Source: Mycobacterium decipiens (GTDB taxonomy: Bacteria > Actinomycetota > Actinomycetes > Mycobacteriales > Mycobacteriaceae). From it: a stretch of DNA of 64,000 nt. The stretch lies in the NCBI RefSeq assembly GCF_963853665.1, contig NZ_OY970459.1, positions 2,294,001 through 2,358,000 of the forward strand, in the 5' to 3' direction. The translations under genes were made by a program, and so were the position numbers. The notes under the pieces were generated by a model. It saw only the letters and a program-made list of their open reading frames with translations, made no database searches and was not told the origin of the DNA. This document shows, one piece after another, positions 8,941 to 18,918 of this stretch. How positions within the stretch are numbered: the first letter of the stretch is position 1; each line of letters opens with the position of its first letter.

Positions 8941-10692
8941 ATGACCGCCACGCACAACATCGTGGTGATCGGGGGTGGCGGCGCGGGTCTGCGCGCCGCA
9001 ATAGCGATAGCCGAAACGAATCCGCACCTCAGCGTGGCGATCGTCTCCAAGGTGTACCCGATGCGCAGCCACACCGTCTCGGCAGAGGGTGGTGCTGCAG
9101 CGGTCGTGGGTGACGACGACAGCCTCGACGAACATGCGCACGACACCGTGTCCGGTGGCGACTGGCTGTGCGACCAAGACGCGGTCGAGGCCTTCGTGGC
9201 CGAGGCGCCGAAAGAGTTGTTTCAGCTCGAGCACTGGGGTTGCCCCTGGAGCCGCAAGCCTGATGGGCACATTGCCGTTCGCCCATTCGGCGGAATGAAG
9301 AAACTCCGTACCTGGTTTGCCGCGGACAAGACGGGATTTCACCTGCTGCACACCTTGTTTCAGCGTACGCTCGCATACCCCGACATCGTGCGCTATGACG
9401 AGTGGTTCGCGACCACGTTGCTGGTCGATGACGGCAGGGTATGCGGTCTGGTCGCCATCGAGCTGGTGAGCGGGCGCATCGAAACGATTCTCGCCGACGC
9501 GGTGATCCTGTGCACCGGCGGATGCGGGCGGGTGTTTCCGTTTACCACCAACGCGAACATCAAGACCGGCGATGGAATGGCGCTCGCGTACCGGGCGGGC
9601 GCCCCGCTGAAAGATATGGAATTCGTCCAATACCACCCCACCGGACTGCCGTTCACCGGGATCTTGATCACCGAGGCCGCACGAGCTGAAGGCGGCTGGC
9701 TGCTCAACAAGGACGGCTACCGCTATCTGCAGGACTACGACCTCGGCAGGCCCACGCCCGAGCCCAAGCTGCGCAGCATGGAGCTCGGGCCGAGGGATCG
9801 TGTGTCCCAGGCGTTCGTGCACGAGCACGAGAAGGGAAGGACGGTCGACACCCCGTACGGACCTGTCGTCTACCTCGACATCCGGCACCTCGGCGCCCGC
9901 GTGATCAACGAGAAGTTGCCCTTCATCCGTGAGCTGTGCCGCGACTACCAGCACATCGACCCGGTGAACGAACTTATCCCCGTGCAACCCGTAGTGCACT
10001 ACATGATGGGAGGCGTCCACACCGATATCGATGGCGCCGCAACGCTTCCGGGGCTATACGCCGCGGGCGAAACAGCATGCGTGAGTATCAATGGCGCCAA
10101 CCGACTGGGCTCGAACTCGCTGCCGGAGCTGCTGGTATTCGGTGCTCGAGCGGGCCGCGCTGCCGCGGATTACGCAGTGCAACTTGGAAAGACGGACCGC
10201 GGCCCGTCGTCCGCGGTGCGGGCTCAGGCACGCACTGAGGAGTTGCGGCTGGAACGCGAGCTCAGTCGCCATGCTGCGGGAGGCGAACGAATCGCGGACA
10301 TTCGGGCGGATATGCAAGCGACGTTGGAAACCGCCGCGGGAATTTACCGGGACGGTCCCACCCTGACCAAAGCGGCCGACCAGATTCGAGTGCTGCAGGA
10401 ACGATTCGCCAAGGCTGGCATCGACGATCACAGCCACACGTTCAATACCGAGCTGACTGCGTTACTCGAGTTGTCGGGGATGCTCGACATTGCACAGACG
10501 ATCGTCGAATCTGGTTTGCGCCGCGAAGAATCCCGTGGTGCGCATCAACGAACCGACTTTCCGAACCGCGACGACGAGCATTTCCTGGCGCACACACTGG
10601 TTCATCGAGAATCCGACGGAACAGCGCGAGTCGGCTACCTTCCGGTCACGATCACGCGCTGGCCCCCGAGCGAACGCGTGTATGGGAGGTAG
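8941..10692 (+). CDS. frdA: Fumarate reductase flavoprotein subunit FrdA
   Basis: Catalytic subunit of quinol:fumarate reductase, reducing fumarate to succinate when respiration lacks oxygen. 583 aa, the length I recall for M. tuberculosis. The N-terminal Rossmann motif is [20 protein letters not shown] near residues 41-50 carries the His that binds FAD covalently. Later markers are HPTGLP and the C-terminal flavoprotein domain with [12 protein letters not shown] small ORF ends 9 bp upstream and frdB starts 2 bp after the stop, so all five are probably one transcript. Membership of the FRD rather than SDH type is inferred from the two separate membrane subunits that follow. Confidence 0.96.
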   Translation: MTATHNIVVIGGGGAGLRAAIAIAETNPHLSVAIVSKVYPMRSHTVSAEGGAAAVVGDDDSLDEHAHDTVSGGDWLCDQDAVEAFVAEAPKELFQLEHWGCPWSRKPDGHIAVRPFGGMKKLRTWFAADKTGFHLLHTLFQRTLAYPDIVRYDEWFATTLLVDDGRVCGLVAIELVSGRIETILADAVILCTGGCGRVFPFTTNANIKTGDGMALAYRAGAPLKDMEFVQYHPTGLPFTGILITEAARAEGGWLLNKDGYRYLQDYDLGRPTPEPKLRSMELGPRDRVSQAFVHEHEKGRTVDTPYGPVVYLDIRHLGARVINEKLPFIRELCRDYQHIDPVNELIPVQPVVHYMMGGVHTDIDGAATLPGLYAAGETACVSINGANRLGSNSLPELLVFGARAGRAAADYAVQLGKTDRGPSSAVRAQARTEELRLERELSRHAAGGERIADIRADMQATLETAAGIYRDGPTLTKAADQIRVLQERFAKAGIDDHSHTFNTELTALLELSGMLDIAQTIVESGLRREESRGAHQRTDFPNRDDEHFLAHTLVHRESDGTARVGYLPVTITRWPPSERVYGR

Positions 10693-10694
10693 GG

Positions 10695-11438
10695 ATGGCG
10701 GACCGAATCGTCATGGAGGTATCCAGGTATCGGCCCGAGACCGAGTCGGAGCCGGTCTTTGAGGCCTACGAGGTTCCCCTCACCCGCGAGTGGGCGGTCC
10801 TCGATGGTCTGAACTACATCAAGGATCACCTCGACGGAACGCTAACCTTCCGCTGGTCGTGCCGCATGGGTATCTGCGGCAGCAGTGGCGTGACCATCAA
10901 TGGCGACCCAAAACTGGCGTGCGCGACGTTCCTTGCCGACTACCTGCCCGGACCGGTACGAGTGGAGCCGATGCGAAACTTCCCGGTCATCCGCGATCTC
11001 GTCGTCGATATCAGTGACTTCATGGCCAAGCTACCGAGCGTCAAGCCCTGGATCATCCGGGACGATGAGCGCTCCGTCGAGGATGGCGAATACCGGCAGA
11101 CCCCGGCCGAATTGGACGAATTTAAGCAGTTCAGCATGTGTATCAACTGCATGCTGTGCTACTCGGCATGCCCGGTCTATGCGCTGGACCCCGACTTCCT
11201 CGGTCCCGCGGCCATCGCGCTGGGGCAGCGCTACAACCTGGACTCGCGCGACGAGGGCGCGCCGGATCGCCGGGACGTGCTCGCCGCGGCCGACGGCGCG
11301 TGGGCGTGCACCCTGGTGGGCGAATGCTCGACGGCGTGTCCAAAAGGCGTCGATCCGGCCGGCGCGATCCAGCGCTACAAGCTGACCGCGGCAACGCACT
11401 CACTGAAGAAGCTCCTGTTCCCGCGGGGGGCCCAATGA
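10695..11438 (+). CDS. frdB: Fumarate reductase iron-sulfur subunit FrdB
   Basis: Electron-transfer subunit between the quinol site and FrdA, 247 aa. The N-terminal plant-type ferredoxin domain has [10 protein letters not shown] followed by a fourth Cys in KLAC for the [2Fe-2S] cluster. The C-terminal domain has [14 protein letters not shown] and [17 protein letters not shown], which supply ligands for the [4Fe-4S] and [3Fe-4S] clusters. The start ATG is 2 bp after frdA, and the stop overlaps the frdC start (ATGA). No irregularity is seen. Confidence 0.96.
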   Translation: MADRIVMEVSRYRPETESEPVFEAYEVPLTREWAVLDGLNYIKDHLDGTLTFRWSCRMGICGSSGVTINGDPKLACATFLADYLPGPVRVEPMRNFPVIRDLVVDISDFMAKLPSVKPWIIRDDERSVEDGEYRQTPAELDEFKQFSMCINCMLCYSACPVYALDPDFLGPAAIALGQRYNLDSRDEGAPDRRDVLAAADGAWACTLVGECSTACPKGVDPAGAIQRYKLTAATHSLKKLLFPRGAQ

Positions 11439-11815
11439 CCACCTATCGTCAGCCGGTCGACCGGTATTGGTGGGCCAAACGGCGGTCCTACCTGTGGTTC
11501 ATGCTGCGCGAGAAGAGCTGCGTGTTCGTGGCCTGGTCCGTGCTGTATCTGGTGCTGCTGGTGCGCGCCGTCGGAGCGGGTGCAGATACCTACCAACGAT
11601 TCCTGGACTTCAGCGCCCATCCGCTCGTGGTTGCGCTCAACATCGTCGCGTTGATTTTCCTACTGCTGCACGCAATTACCTGGTTCGGTCTGGCGCCTCG
11701 TGCGATGGTCATTCATATTCGGCGCCGCCGCGTTCCTGCCCGCGCGGTCCTTGCGGGGCACTACGCGGCATGGTTGGTGGTGTCGGTGGCCGTTGCCTGG
11801 ATGGTCATTTCATGA
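11435..11815 (+). CDS. frdC: Fumarate reductase membrane anchor FrdC
   Basis: 126-aa membrane anchor subunit. ATG 11435 overlaps the frdB stop by 4 bp; a longer in-frame extension upstream lies inside frdB and is not used. The opening [23 protein letters not shown] is typical of FrdC and places a basic segment on the cytoplasmic face. Three hydrophobic segments follow, at about residues 27-48, 64-85 and 105-125. Together with FrdD it holds FrdAB to the inner membrane and forms the quinol site. Confidence 0.93.
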   Translation: MTTYRQPVDRYWWAKRRSYLWFMLREKSCVFVAWSVLYLVLLVRAVGAGADTYQRFLDFSAHPLVVALNIVALIFLLLHAITWFGLAPRAMVIHIRRRRVPARAVLAGHYAAWLVVSVAVAWMVIS

Positions 11816-12189
11816 ATGGCGCGACGCCGGATCGAAGGGCTCGCCGTCCGTCAGCAGAGCCTTTCCTGTGGCTGCTGTTCAGCGCGGGGGGCATGGCGAC
11901 CGCCCTCGCTGTGCCCGCCCTGTTGTTCCTATTTGGATTGGCGTTTCCGCTTGGGTGGCTCGCTGCGCCGGACCACGCCCACCTGCTGACGATGGTGCGC
12001 AATCCGATTATCAAGCTTGGTTTGCTGGGCCTTGTGGTGTTGGCCCTGTTCCACGCGGCACACCGGTTCCGGTTCGTGCTCGAACACGGGCTGCAACTGG
12101 GCCGGTTCGACCGGGTGATCGCCATGTGTTGTTACGGCACGGCCGTGTTGGGGTCGGCGGCCGCGGGTTCGGTATTGCTGACCGCGTGA
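11812..12189 (+). CDS. frdD: Fumarate reductase membrane anchor FrdD
   Basis: 125-aa second anchor subunit. ATG 11812 overlaps the frdC stop (ATGA). Three hydrophobic segments lie at about residues 20-45, 60-80 and 98-122. FHAAHRFRFVLEHG, with its conserved histidines and arginine, is the FrdD signature around the second helix. The gene ends the frd operon; the regulator at 12257 follows after a 67-bp gap containing a repeated GGTAC motif. Confidence 0.92.
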   Translation: MNGATPDRRARRPSAEPFLWLLFSAGGMATALAVPALLFLFGLAFPLGWLAAPDHAHLLTMVRNPIIKLGLLGLVVLALFHAAHRFRFVLEHGLQLGRFDRVIAMCCYGTAVLGSAAAGSVLLTA

Positions 12190-12221
12190 GGCCGTTGGCC
12201 GGGCGCTTCGGTCACCGACAC

Positions 12222-12246
12222 GGTACGGTACTGGCCGGTACTGCCA
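12222..12246. promoter_or_regulatory. Candidate autoregulatory operator of the TetR gene
   Basis: GGTACGGTACTGG (12222-12234) is followed at once by CCGGTACTGCC (12236-12246), so GGTACTG occurs twice. The core GTACGGTAC (12223-12231) recurs, inverted, at 12916-12924 before mmpS6. The site ends 10 bp before the regulator's start codon, where a repressor would block transcription. Confidence 0.5.
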
Positions 12247-12256
12247 CGGCGGCTCT

Positions 12257-12865
12257 ATGGTAGGCGCTGTGACCCAGATAGCGGATCGCCCCACTGGACC
12301 CTCACCCTGGTCGCCGCGCGAGACCGAGTTGCTTGCGGTCACGTTGCGGCTGCTACAGGAGCACGGCTATGACCGGTTGACGGTGGACGCCGTTGCGGCG
12401 AGTGCCCGCGCCAGCAAGGCGACGGTGTATCGGCGCTGGCCATCGAAGGCGGAACTGGTGCTGGCCGCGTTCATTGAAGGCATCCGCCAGGTCGCGGTGC
12501 CGCCAGATACCGGCACGCTGCGCGACGATTTGCTGCAACTGGGGGAGCTGATCTGCCACCAGGCGTGCCAGCACGCCAGCACCATCCGCGCGGTGCTCGT
12601 CGAAGTGTCGCGCAATCCCGCTCTCAACGACGTCTTGCAGCATCAGTTCCTCGACCAGCGGAAAGCCCTGATCCAGTACATCCTGCAGCAGGCCGTCGAC
12701 CGCGGTGAGATCTCCGGCGCGGCCGTCAACTACGAACTCTGGGACCTGTTGCCTGGCTACCTCATCTTCCGGTCCATCATCCCCAACCGGCCCCCCAATC
12801 ACGACACGGTGCAAGCCCTTGTCGATGACGTGATACTCCCCAGCCTCACCCGATCTGCCGGCTAA
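12257..12865 (+). CDS. TetR-family transcriptional regulator (Rv1556-like)
   Basis: 202-aa one-component regulator. The helix-turn-helix is at about residues 35-70 (LTVDAVAASARASKATVYRRWPSKAELV), a very typical TetR DNA-binding block, and the C-terminal two thirds forms the ligand/dimer domain (TetR_C, with IRAVLVEVSRNPAL). Start ATG 12257 is used; GTG 12269 (VTQIADRP) is an equally good alternative because neither has a clear ribosome site. It lies between frdD and mmpS6 in the same orientation. Shared GTACGGTAC motifs before this gene and before mmpS6 suggest it controls itself and mmpS6-mmpL6. The ligand is unknown. Confidence 0.9.
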   Translation: MVGAVTQIADRPTGPSPWSPRETELLAVTLRLLQEHGYDRLTVDAVAASARASKATVYRRWPSKAELVLAAFIEGIRQVAVPPDTGTLRDDLLQLGELICHQACQHASTIRAVLVEVSRNPALNDVLQHQFLDQRKALIQYILQQAVDRGEISGAAVNYELWDLLPGYLIFRSIIPNRPPNHDTVQALVDDVILPSLTRSAG

Positions 12866-12915
12866 AGCGCGGGTGCGAACGGGTGGGCAACCCGTGTCTT
12901 GTAGCGTCCGGTCCC

Positions 12916-12924
12916 GTACCGTAC
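12916..12924. promoter_or_regulatory. Second copy of the GTACGGTAC motif, upstream of mmpS6
   Basis: GTACCGTAC is the reverse complement of the core at 12223-12231. It lies 51 bp after the TetR stop codon and 86 bp before the mmpS6 start codon, with CCCGTACCGTACTG around it. A matching 9-bp core flanking a TetR gene on both sides supports a local regulon; this is inference from sequence alone. Confidence 0.45.
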
Positions 12925-13009
12925 TGTTAAAACCGCAGATCCCCGCTGCAAGCATGGAGCGTTGTCCATGTCCGAGCAATCGCGTCGCCGGTTATCGAAA
13001 GGCTAACGG

Positions 13010-13456
13010 GTGAATGGGATTTCGGTGACTGGTCTGGTCAAACGCGGCTGGATGGTGTTGGTGGCCGTGGCGGTGATCGCGGTCGCGGGATCTAGCGTCT
13101 ATCGGCTGCATGGCATCTTCGGTTCGCATAATGACACGTCGACTGCGGGTGGCATCGCGAATGAGATCAAGCCTTTCAACCCCAAGCGAGTAACCCTCGA
13201 GGTCTTTGGCGCGCCCGGGACCGTGGCAACGATCAACTATCTGGACGTCAATGCTGCGCCGCAGCAAGTCCTCGATACCACCCTGCCGTGGTCGTACACG
13301 ATAACGACGACACAACCCGCGGTCTTCGCCAACGTTGTCGCGCAAGGCGACAGCAGTTCCATCGGCTGCCGTATCACCGTCAACGGGGTGGTCAAGGACG
13401 AAAGGATTGTCAACGAAGTGAGTGCCTATACGTTCTGCCTCGACAAATCCTCATGA
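13010..13456 (+). CDS. mmpS6: MmpS6 accessory membrane protein
   Basis: 148 aa. Short cytoplasmic N-terminus, one membrane segment at about residues 13-31 ([17 protein letters not shown]), then an extracytoplasmic beta-rich MmpS domain with [19 protein letters not shown] and a Cys pair ([16 protein letters not shown]). The start is GTG 13010; no stronger start exists. MmpS proteins partner an adjacent MmpL in export of lipids or siderophores. mmpL6 overlaps its stop by 4 bp. This pair spans the TbD1 locus, which I recall is deleted in modern M. tuberculosis lineages but present in ancestral ones. Confidence 0.92.
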   Translation: MNGISVTGLVKRGWMVLVAVAVIAVAGSSVYRLHGIFGSHNDTSTAGGIANEIKPFNPKRVTLEVFGAPGTVATINYLDVNAAPQQVLDTTLPWSYTITTTQPAVFANVVAQGDSSSIGCRITVNGVVKDERIVNEVSAYTFCLDKSS

Positions 13457-16326
13457 GTAACCATCAGGTGCGGCGGCCGTTGGTGCCGCACACCATCCGA
13501 CGGCTTTCGCTGCCGATCCTGCTGTTCTGGGTGGCCCTGGCCGCCATAACCAATATTGCCGTACCGCAATTGGAGGTGGTCGGGGAAGCGCACAACGTCG
13601 CACAGAGTTCCCCGGACGCACCGTCGCTGCAGGCGATGAAACGCATCGGCAAAGTGTTCCGCGAGTTCGATTCCGACAGTGCGGCGATGATTGTCCTGGA
13701 AGGCGATGAACCCCTGGGCGACGATGCCCACCGGTTCTATGACACCCTGATCCGCAATCTCTCCAACGACACCAAGCATGTCCAGCACGTTCAGGACTTC
13801 TGGGGCGATCCGCTGACGGCGGCGGGCGCACAGAGCACCGACGGCAAAGCCGCCTACGTTCAGGTCTATCTTGCCGGCAATCAAGGCGAGGCTAGATCGA
13901 TCGCGTCCGTTGACGCGGTGCGCGACATTGTGACTCACACGCCACCACCGGCTGGGGTCAAGGCCTATGTCACCGGCGCGGCGCCGCTCATCACCGATCA
14001 GTTTCAAGTGGGCAGCCAAGGAACCGCGAAAGTCACCGGGATAACTCTCCTGGTGATCGCGGTGATGTTGCTTTTCGTCTACCGTTCGATCGTCACCATG
14101 ATCCTCGTGCTCGTCACGGTTCTTATCGAGTTGGCGGCGGCCCGGGGAATCGTCGCCTTCCTCGGAAACTATGGGATTATCGGGCTCTCGACGTATGCGA
14201 CCAATCTGCTGACGCTACTGGTCATCGCCGCCGGTACGGACTACGCGATCTTTGTCCTCGGCCGCTATCACGAGGCGCGCCACGCTGGACAGGATCGGGA
14301 AACGGCCTTCTACACAATGTTTCGCGGGACCGCCCACGTCGTCTTGGGTTCGGGCCTGACCGTTGCCGGAGCGGTGTATTGCCTGAGCTTTACCCGGCTG
14401 CCCTACTTTGAAAGCCTGGGCGTTCCCGCCTCGATCGGCGTCGTTGTTGCCCTGGCGGCAGCGCTGAGCCTGGCCCCGGCCGTTCTCACCATGGGTAGCC
14501 ATTTCGGTCTCTTCGAACCCAAGCGCACGATGAGGACTAGGGGATGGCGGCGCATCGGCACGGCCATCGTGCGTTGGCCCGGCCCAATTCTTGCGGTGAC
14601 GTGCGCAGTCGCATTCGTTGGTCTGCTCGCGCTGCCGGGATACCAGACCAGTTACGATGCCCGCGACTACATGCCCGCTACCGCCCCGGCCAATATCGGC
14701 TACGCGGCCGCGGAGCGGCATTTCTCTCAGGCGCGGCTGAATCCCGAACTGCTGATGATCGAGACCGATCACGATATGCGGAATCCGGCCGACATGCTCA
14801 TCCTGGACCGGGTCGCCAAGGCCGTCTTCCACCTCCCCGGTATCGCCTTGGTGCAGGCCATGACCCGGCCCTTAGGAACCCCGATCGACCACAGCTCGAT
14901 ACCGTTTCAGATCAGTATGCAAAGCGTCGGCCAGATTCAGAATCTGAAATACCAGAGGGACCGCGCAGCCGATTTGCTGAAGCAGGCCGCGGAGCTGGGG
15001 AAGACGATCGCCATTCTGCAACGTCAGTATGCCCTACAGCAGGAGCTGGCGGCCGCTACTCACGGCCAGGCAGAAAGCTTTCACCAAACGATCGCTACGG
15101 CAAATGAATTGCGAGACAGGATCGCCACCTTCGATGACTTCTTCAGACCGATTCGTAGTTACTTCTACTGGGAAAAGCACTGCTACGACATCCCGAGCTG
15201 TTGGGCGCTGAGATCGGTCTTCGACACCATCGACGGTATCGATCAGCTCGGCGAGCAGCTGGCGAGTGTGACCGCAACCCTGGATAGGTTGGATGCGATC
15301 CAGCCGCAACTGGTGGCGCTGATACCGGAACAGATCGCCAGCCAAGAGATCAATCGGGAGCTGGCGCTGGCAAACTACGCCACCATGTCGGGGATCTACG
15401 CGCAGACGGCGGCCTTGATTGAAAACGCGGCCGCGATGGGACAAGCATTCGATACCGCCAAGAACGACGATTCCTTTTACCTGCCTCCGGAGGCTTTCGA
15501 CAATCCCGATTTCCAGCGTGGCATGAAATTGTTCCTGTCGCCGGACGGTAAGGCCGCTCGCATGATCATCTCCCATGAGGGCGATCCCGCGACCCCCGAA
15601 GGCATCTCGCATATCGACTCGATCAAGAGGGCAGCTCACGAGGCCGTCAAGGGAACTCCCATGGCGGACGCCAAGCTCTATATTTCCGGCACCGCCGCGA
15701 CCTTCAAGGACATTCAAGACGGCGCCAAGTACGACCTTTTGATCGCCGGAATTTCCGCGCTCAGCCTGATCTTGCTGATCATGATGATCATCACGCGAAG
15801 CCTGGTTGCAGCGCTCGTTATTGTGGGTACGGTAGCGCTGTCGTTAGGCGCTTCTTTCGGCCTGTCCGTGCTGGTTTGGCAGCACATTTTCGGTATCCAG
15901 CTGTACTGGATCGTGCTTGCGTTGGCGGTCATCCTGCTCTTGGCTGTGGGATCGGACTACAACCTGCTCCTGATTTCTCGATTCAAGGAGGAAATCGGCG
16001 CCGGATTGAAGACCGGCATTATCCGTGCGATGGCCGGCACCGGCGGGGTGGTCACCGCTGCCGGCTTGGTGTTCGCCGCCACGATGTCCTCGTTCGTATT
16101 CAGTGATCTGCGGGTGCTCGGCCAGATCGGGACCACCATCGGTCTCGGGCTGCTTTTCGACACGCTGATCGTGCGTGCGTTCATGACGCCGTCCGTCGCA
16201 ACGCTACTCGGGCGCTGGTTCTGGTGGCCGCAACCAGTGCGCCCGCGGCCTGCCAGCAAGATGCTTCGGGCGTATGGACCACGTCCTTTGGTTCGTGACC
16301 TGCTGCAGCAGCGACCGGAGGGCTAA
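13453..16326 (+). CDS. mmpL6: MmpL6 RND-family transporter, full length
   Basis: 957-aa inner-membrane RND transporter. ATG 13453 overlaps the mmpS6 stop. Layout: TM1 (about 15-35), large periplasmic loop D1, TM2-6 including [14 protein letters not shown] (TM4 Asp-Tyr proton relay), then TM7, a second periplasmic domain D2 with a helical stretch ([20 protein letters not shown]), and TM8-12 with [17 protein letters not shown] (TM10 relay). Both proton-relay pairs are intact, so it should be active. H37Rv has a 5'-truncated gene here because of the TbD1 deletion, as I recall. The substrate is not known; neighbours give no lipid-synthesis enzyme that would point to one. Confidence 0.95.
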   Translation: MSNHQVRRPLVPHTIRRLSLPILLFWVALAAITNIAVPQLEVVGEAHNVAQSSPDAPSLQAMKRIGKVFREFDSDSAAMIVLEGDEPLGDDAHRFYDTLIRNLSNDTKHVQHVQDFWGDPLTAAGAQSTDGKAAYVQVYLAGNQGEARSIASVDAVRDIVTHTPPPAGVKAYVTGAAPLITDQFQVGSQGTAKVTGITLLVIAVMLLFVYRSIVTMILVLVTVLIELAAARGIVAFLGNYGIIGLSTYATNLLTLLVIAAGTDYAIFVLGRYHEARHAGQDRETAFYTMFRGTAHVVLGSGLTVAGAVYCLSFTRLPYFESLGVPASIGVVVALAAALSLAPAVLTMGSHFGLFEPKRTMRTRGWRRIGTAIVRWPGPILAVTCAVAFVGLLALPGYQTSYDARDYMPATAPANIGYAAAERHFSQARLNPELLMIETDHDMRNPADMLILDRVAKAVFHLPGIALVQAMTRPLGTPIDHSSIPFQISMQSVGQIQNLKYQRDRAADLLKQAAELGKTIAILQRQYALQQELAAATHGQAESFHQTIATANELRDRIATFDDFFRPIRSYFYWEKHCYDIPSCWALRSVFDTIDGIDQLGEQLASVTATLDRLDAIQPQLVALIPEQIASQEINRELALANYATMSGIYAQTAALIENAAAMGQAFDTAKNDDSFYLPPEAFDNPDFQRGMKLFLSPDGKAARMIISHEGDPATPEGISHIDSIKRAAHEAVKGTPMADAKLYISGTAATFKDIQDGAKYDLLIAGISALSLILLIMMIITRSLVAALVIVGTVALSLGASFGLSVLVWQHIFGIQLYWIVLALAVILLLAVGSDYNLLLISRFKEEIGAGLKTGIIRAMAGTGGVVTAAGLVFAATMSSFVFSDLRVLGQIGTTIGLGLLFDTLIVRAFMTPSVATLLGRWFWWPQPVRPRPASKMLRAYGPRPLVRDLLQQRPEG

Positions 16327-16345
16327 ACCGCCCCTACAGTGCCCC

Positions 16346-16351
16346 TAAAGT
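16346..16351 (+). promoter_or_regulatory. -10 element for a leaderless transcript
   Basis: TAAAGT lies 6 bp before the ATG at 16358. That spacing would put transcription start on or next to the start codon, a common arrangement in mycobacteria. There is no ribosome-binding site upstream of the ATG, which agrees with leaderless translation. Confidence 0.45.
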
Positions 16352-16357
16352 GGTGAC

Positions 16358-16804
16358 ATGCCGCTTTCAGGGGAATATGCGCCCAGCCCACTGGACTGGT
16401 CGCGCGAGCAAGCCGACAAGTATATGGAGTCCGGCGGAACCGACGGTACGGTTCTGCAGGGAAAGCCAGTTATCCTGCTGACCACCGTCGGGGCCAAGAC
16501 CGGCAAACTCCGCAAGACGCCGTTGATGCGAGTCGAGCACAACGGCGAGTACGCAATCGTCGCATCGCTGGGTGGGGCGCCGAAGAACCCGGTCTGGTAC
16601 TACAACGTCGCGAAGAACCCGCGGGTCGAGCTGCAGGACGGCACCGTCACCGGCGACTACGACGCCCGCGAGGTGTTTGGCGACGAGAAGGCCATGTGGT
16701 GGAAGCGCGCCGTGCAGGTCTGGCCGGACTATGCCGCCTACCAGACCAAGACGGACCGCCAGATTCCGGTGTTCGTGCTGAGCCCGGTGCCCGCGGGCAG
16801 GTAG
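16358..16804 (+). CDS. Deazaflavin (F420)-dependent nitroreductase family, Ddn-like
   Basis: 148-aa member of the Ddn/FDOR-A family (Rv1558-like). Diagnostic blocks are [25 protein letters not shown], the F420-binding strand-turn with GAKTGK(x)RKTPL, and the C-terminal [28 protein letters not shown]. The family binds coenzyme F420 or quinones and reduces small molecules; Ddn itself activates pretomanid. The natural substrate of this paralogue is unknown. It starts 31 bp after mmpL6 behind its own probable leaderless promoter. A second, more distant family member lies at 42919-43329. Confidence 0.9.
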   Translation: MPLSGEYAPSPLDWSREQADKYMESGGTDGTVLQGKPVILLTTVGAKTGKLRKTPLMRVEHNGEYAIVASLGGAPKNPVWYYNVAKNPRVELQDGTVTGDYDAREVFGDEKAMWWKRAVQVWPDYAAYQTKTDRQIPVFVLSPVPAGR

Positions 16805-16838
16805 GCGAGCGGATGGGAGGGCGTGGCACCATTAACCG

Positions 16839-18128
16839 GTGTCCGCCGAACTGAGCCAGACCCCCAGCAGCTCATCGCTGCCGTTACTTTCCGCGGCAGA
16901 CATCGACCGTGCCGCCAACCGGATCGCCCCGGTGGTCACGCCCACCCCGTTGCAACCCAGCGATCGGTTGTCGGCGATCACTGGCGCCACGGTCTACCTC
17001 AAACGCGAAGACCTGCAGACGGTGCGCTCCTACAAGTTGCGCGGGGCCTACAACCTCTTGGTGCAGTTGTCCGACGAGGAACTGGCCGCCGGCGTGGTGT
17101 GTTCCTCGGCGGGCAACCACGCGCAGGGCTTCGCCTACGCGTGTCGCTCACTGGGGGTGCACGGTCGGGTCTACGTGCCCGCGAAAACACCCAAGCAGAA
17201 GCTTGACCGGATCCGCTACCACGGTGGAGAGTTCATTGAGTTGATCGTGGGCGGATCGACCTACGATCTCGCCGCTGCGGCGGCGCTTCAGGACGTCGAA
17301 CGCACCGGCGCCACGCTGGTGCCGCCGTTTGACGATCTGCGTACCATCGCCGGCCAGGGCACGATTGCCGTCGAGGTGCTTGGCCAGCTCGACGACGAGC
17401 CGGACCTGGTGGTGGTCCCGGTGGGCGGCGGCGGCTGCATTGCCGGCATCACCACCTACCTGGTCGAGCGGACGGCGAACACGGCGGTGCTGGGTGTCGA
17501 GCCGGCTGGTGCCGCCGCCATGATGGCCGCGCTGGCGGCCGGCGAGCCGGTCATGTTGGACCACGTCGACCAGTTCGTTGATGGCGCCGCGGTGAATCGG
17601 GCGGGCACGCTGACCTATGCCGCACTGGCCGCAGCCGGAGACATGGTGTCGATCACCGCCGTCGACGAGGGTGCGGTGTGCACCGCGATGCTCGATCTGT
17701 ATCAGAACGAGGGCATCATCGCCGAACCCGCGGGTGCGCTGTCGGTCGCCGGCCTGTTGGAAGCCGACGTCGAGCCCGGGTCGACCGTGGTGTGCCTGAT
17801 TTCGGGCGGCAACAACGACGTGTCCCGTTACGGGGAGGTATTGGAACGCTCGCTGGTCCACCTGGGCCTCAAGCACTACTTCCTGGTCGACTTCCCCCAG
17901 GAGCCCGGTGCGCTGCGCCGATTCCTCGATGATGTGCTCGGACCCAACGACGACATCACCATGTTCGAGTACGTCAAACGCAATAACCGGGAGACCGGCG
18001 AGGCGCTGGTGGGTATCGAGCTGGGATCGGCAGCGGATTTCGATGGCCTGCTGGCCCGGATGCGGGCGACCGAGATTCACATCGAAGCCCTTGAGCCCGG
18101 TTCACCGGCATACCGCTACCTGTTGTAG
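16839..18128 (+). CDS. ilvA: Threonine ammonia-lyase (biosynthetic threonine deaminase)
   Basis: PLP enzyme converting threonine to 2-oxobutanoate and ammonia, the first step of isoleucine synthesis. 429 aa from GTG 16839. The catalytic lysine is in VRSYKLRGAYN near residue 65. SSAGNHAQGFAYA binds the PLP phosphate region, and VPVGGGGCIAGI is the glycine loop. A single C-terminal ACT-like regulatory domain runs from about residue 340 (HYFLVDFPQEPGALRRFLDDVL), consistent with isoleucine feedback. It lies 34 bp after the Ddn-like gene and is convergent with the next gene. Confidence 0.96.
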   Translation: MSAELSQTPSSSSLPLLSAADIDRAANRIAPVVTPTPLQPSDRLSAITGATVYLKREDLQTVRSYKLRGAYNLLVQLSDEELAAGVVCSSAGNHAQGFAYACRSLGVHGRVYVPAKTPKQKLDRIRYHGGEFIELIVGGSTYDLAAAAALQDVERTGATLVPPFDDLRTIAGQGTIAVEVLGQLDDEPDLVVVPVGGGGCIAGITTYLVERTANTAVLGVEPAGAAAMMAALAAGEPVMLDHVDQFVDGAAVNRAGTLTYAALAAAGDMVSITAVDEGAVCTAMLDLYQNEGIIAEPAGALSVAGLLEADVEPGSTVVCLISGGNNDVSRYGEVLERSLVHLGLKHYFLVDFPQEPGALRRFLDDVLGPNDDITMFEYVKRNNRETGEALVGIELGSAADFDGLLARMRATEIHIEALEPGSPAYRYLL

Positions 18129-18175
18129 TGGCGCCTGCGGGCATTCGGCCGTGAGCGTCCCAAGTTGTACGGGTT

Positions 18176-18865
18176 TCACGGCGTGTCGGCGTACAGACAT
18201 GCGCGCTCGGCCGGTTCGCACAGGTATGACGGCAGCGGCGCGGTGGGATCGAGGTCCTCATCCGGCTCCGGTGGTCCGGCCATCAGTCTGAGCGGCACGA
18301 CGCCGGCCCAATGCGGCAGCGTGCGGTCTGCTGGATCGTCGACCGCACCGCCGCTGCGAATCTTGGCCGAGACTTCGACGAGGTCAAGGGCGAGCACCGC
18401 GGTGGCGGCAAGCTCGCGTGCGTTCGGGGTCCGGCAGTCCGCAGCGCGTCCGGATCGGATGTGCTCGAGCAGCGCATGCAGAGCCCGTAGCTTTTCGGCC
18501 TGATCCGCGACGACACGTGCCGCACCCACCACGACCACCGAGCGGTAGTTCAGGGAATGGTGCATTGCCGCCCGGGCCAGCACCAGCCCGTCCACCAGGG
18601 TCGCCGTGACGCAGACCGGCAGGCCCGACGGCGCCGCCTTGGCTGCCAGCATTGGGCCGCTGCCACTGGAGCCGTGCAGATACAGGGTTTCGTCGAGGCG
18701 AGCGTGCGTTGTCGGCAACACCACTGGCTTACCAGCGCTGATGTAGCCCAGGTGGCAGATTAGCGCCTCGTCGAGGATGCGATGCACGATTTTGCGGTCG
18801 TAGCGAGCGCGTTCCCGATAGCGGGTGGGCGTGGTTCGTGGTGTGGGGCGGTACGCGGTGTCCAA
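18176..18865 (-). CDS. PNPOx-like FMN-binding split-barrel protein
   Basis: 229-aa protein of the pyridoxamine 5'-phosphate oxidase-like flavin-binding family (COG3467 type). Typical blocks are RARYDRKIVHRILDEALICHLGYISAGKPVVLPTTHARLDETLYLHGSSGSGPM, then VCVTATLVDGLVLARAAMHHSLNYRSVVVVGAARVV, where the HHSMNYRSV-type block lines the FMN site. The frame starts at TTG 18865, about 10 bp after a probable -10 (TACAAT, 18882-18887 on the minus strand), so it may be near-leaderless. It is divergent from a MocR-type regulator with only 41 bp between them, a pairing seen in many actinobacteria. The reaction is unknown; a role in vitamin B6 or flavin chemistry is inference. Confidence 0.85.
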   Translation of the reverse strand: MDTAYRPTPRTTPTRYRERARYDRKIVHRILDEALICHLGYISAGKPVVLPTTHARLDETLYLHGSSGSGPMLAAKAAPSGLPVCVTATLVDGLVLARAAMHHSLNYRSVVVVGAARVVADQAEKLRALHALLEHIRSGRAADCRTPNARELAATAVLALDLVEVSAKIRSGGAVDDPADRTLPHWAGVVPLRLMAGPPEPDEDLDPTAPLPSYLCEPAERACLYADTP

Positions 18866-18882
18866 CGGATTGCCTTCGAATA

Positions 18883-18918
18883 TTGTACTAATTCATAATA
18901 ATTTCTGTGCCAGTACAA
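18883..18918. promoter_or_regulatory. Inverted repeat and divergent promoter between PNPOx-like and mocR genes
   Basis: TTGTACT (18883-18889) and AGTACAA (18912-18918) are perfect inverted arms separated by an AT-rich 22-bp spacer. The right arm lies over the first codons of the regulator gene. CATAAT (18894-18899) is a good -10 for that gene, with transcription starting on or next to its GTG (18907). TACAAT on the other strand (18882-18887) serves the divergent gene. A MocR protein bound here could control both genes. Confidence 0.55.

Noticed and set aside
12968..13006. Short ATG frame before mmpS6 (12 codons)
   Set aside because: It ends just before the mmpS6 start and could be an upstream peptide, but there is no independent evidence of translation.
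18129..18175. vapBC11 toxin-antitoxin remnants after ilvA
   Set aside because: The gap to the PNPOx-like gene is only 47 bp and contains no PIN-domain or antitoxin coding sequence.
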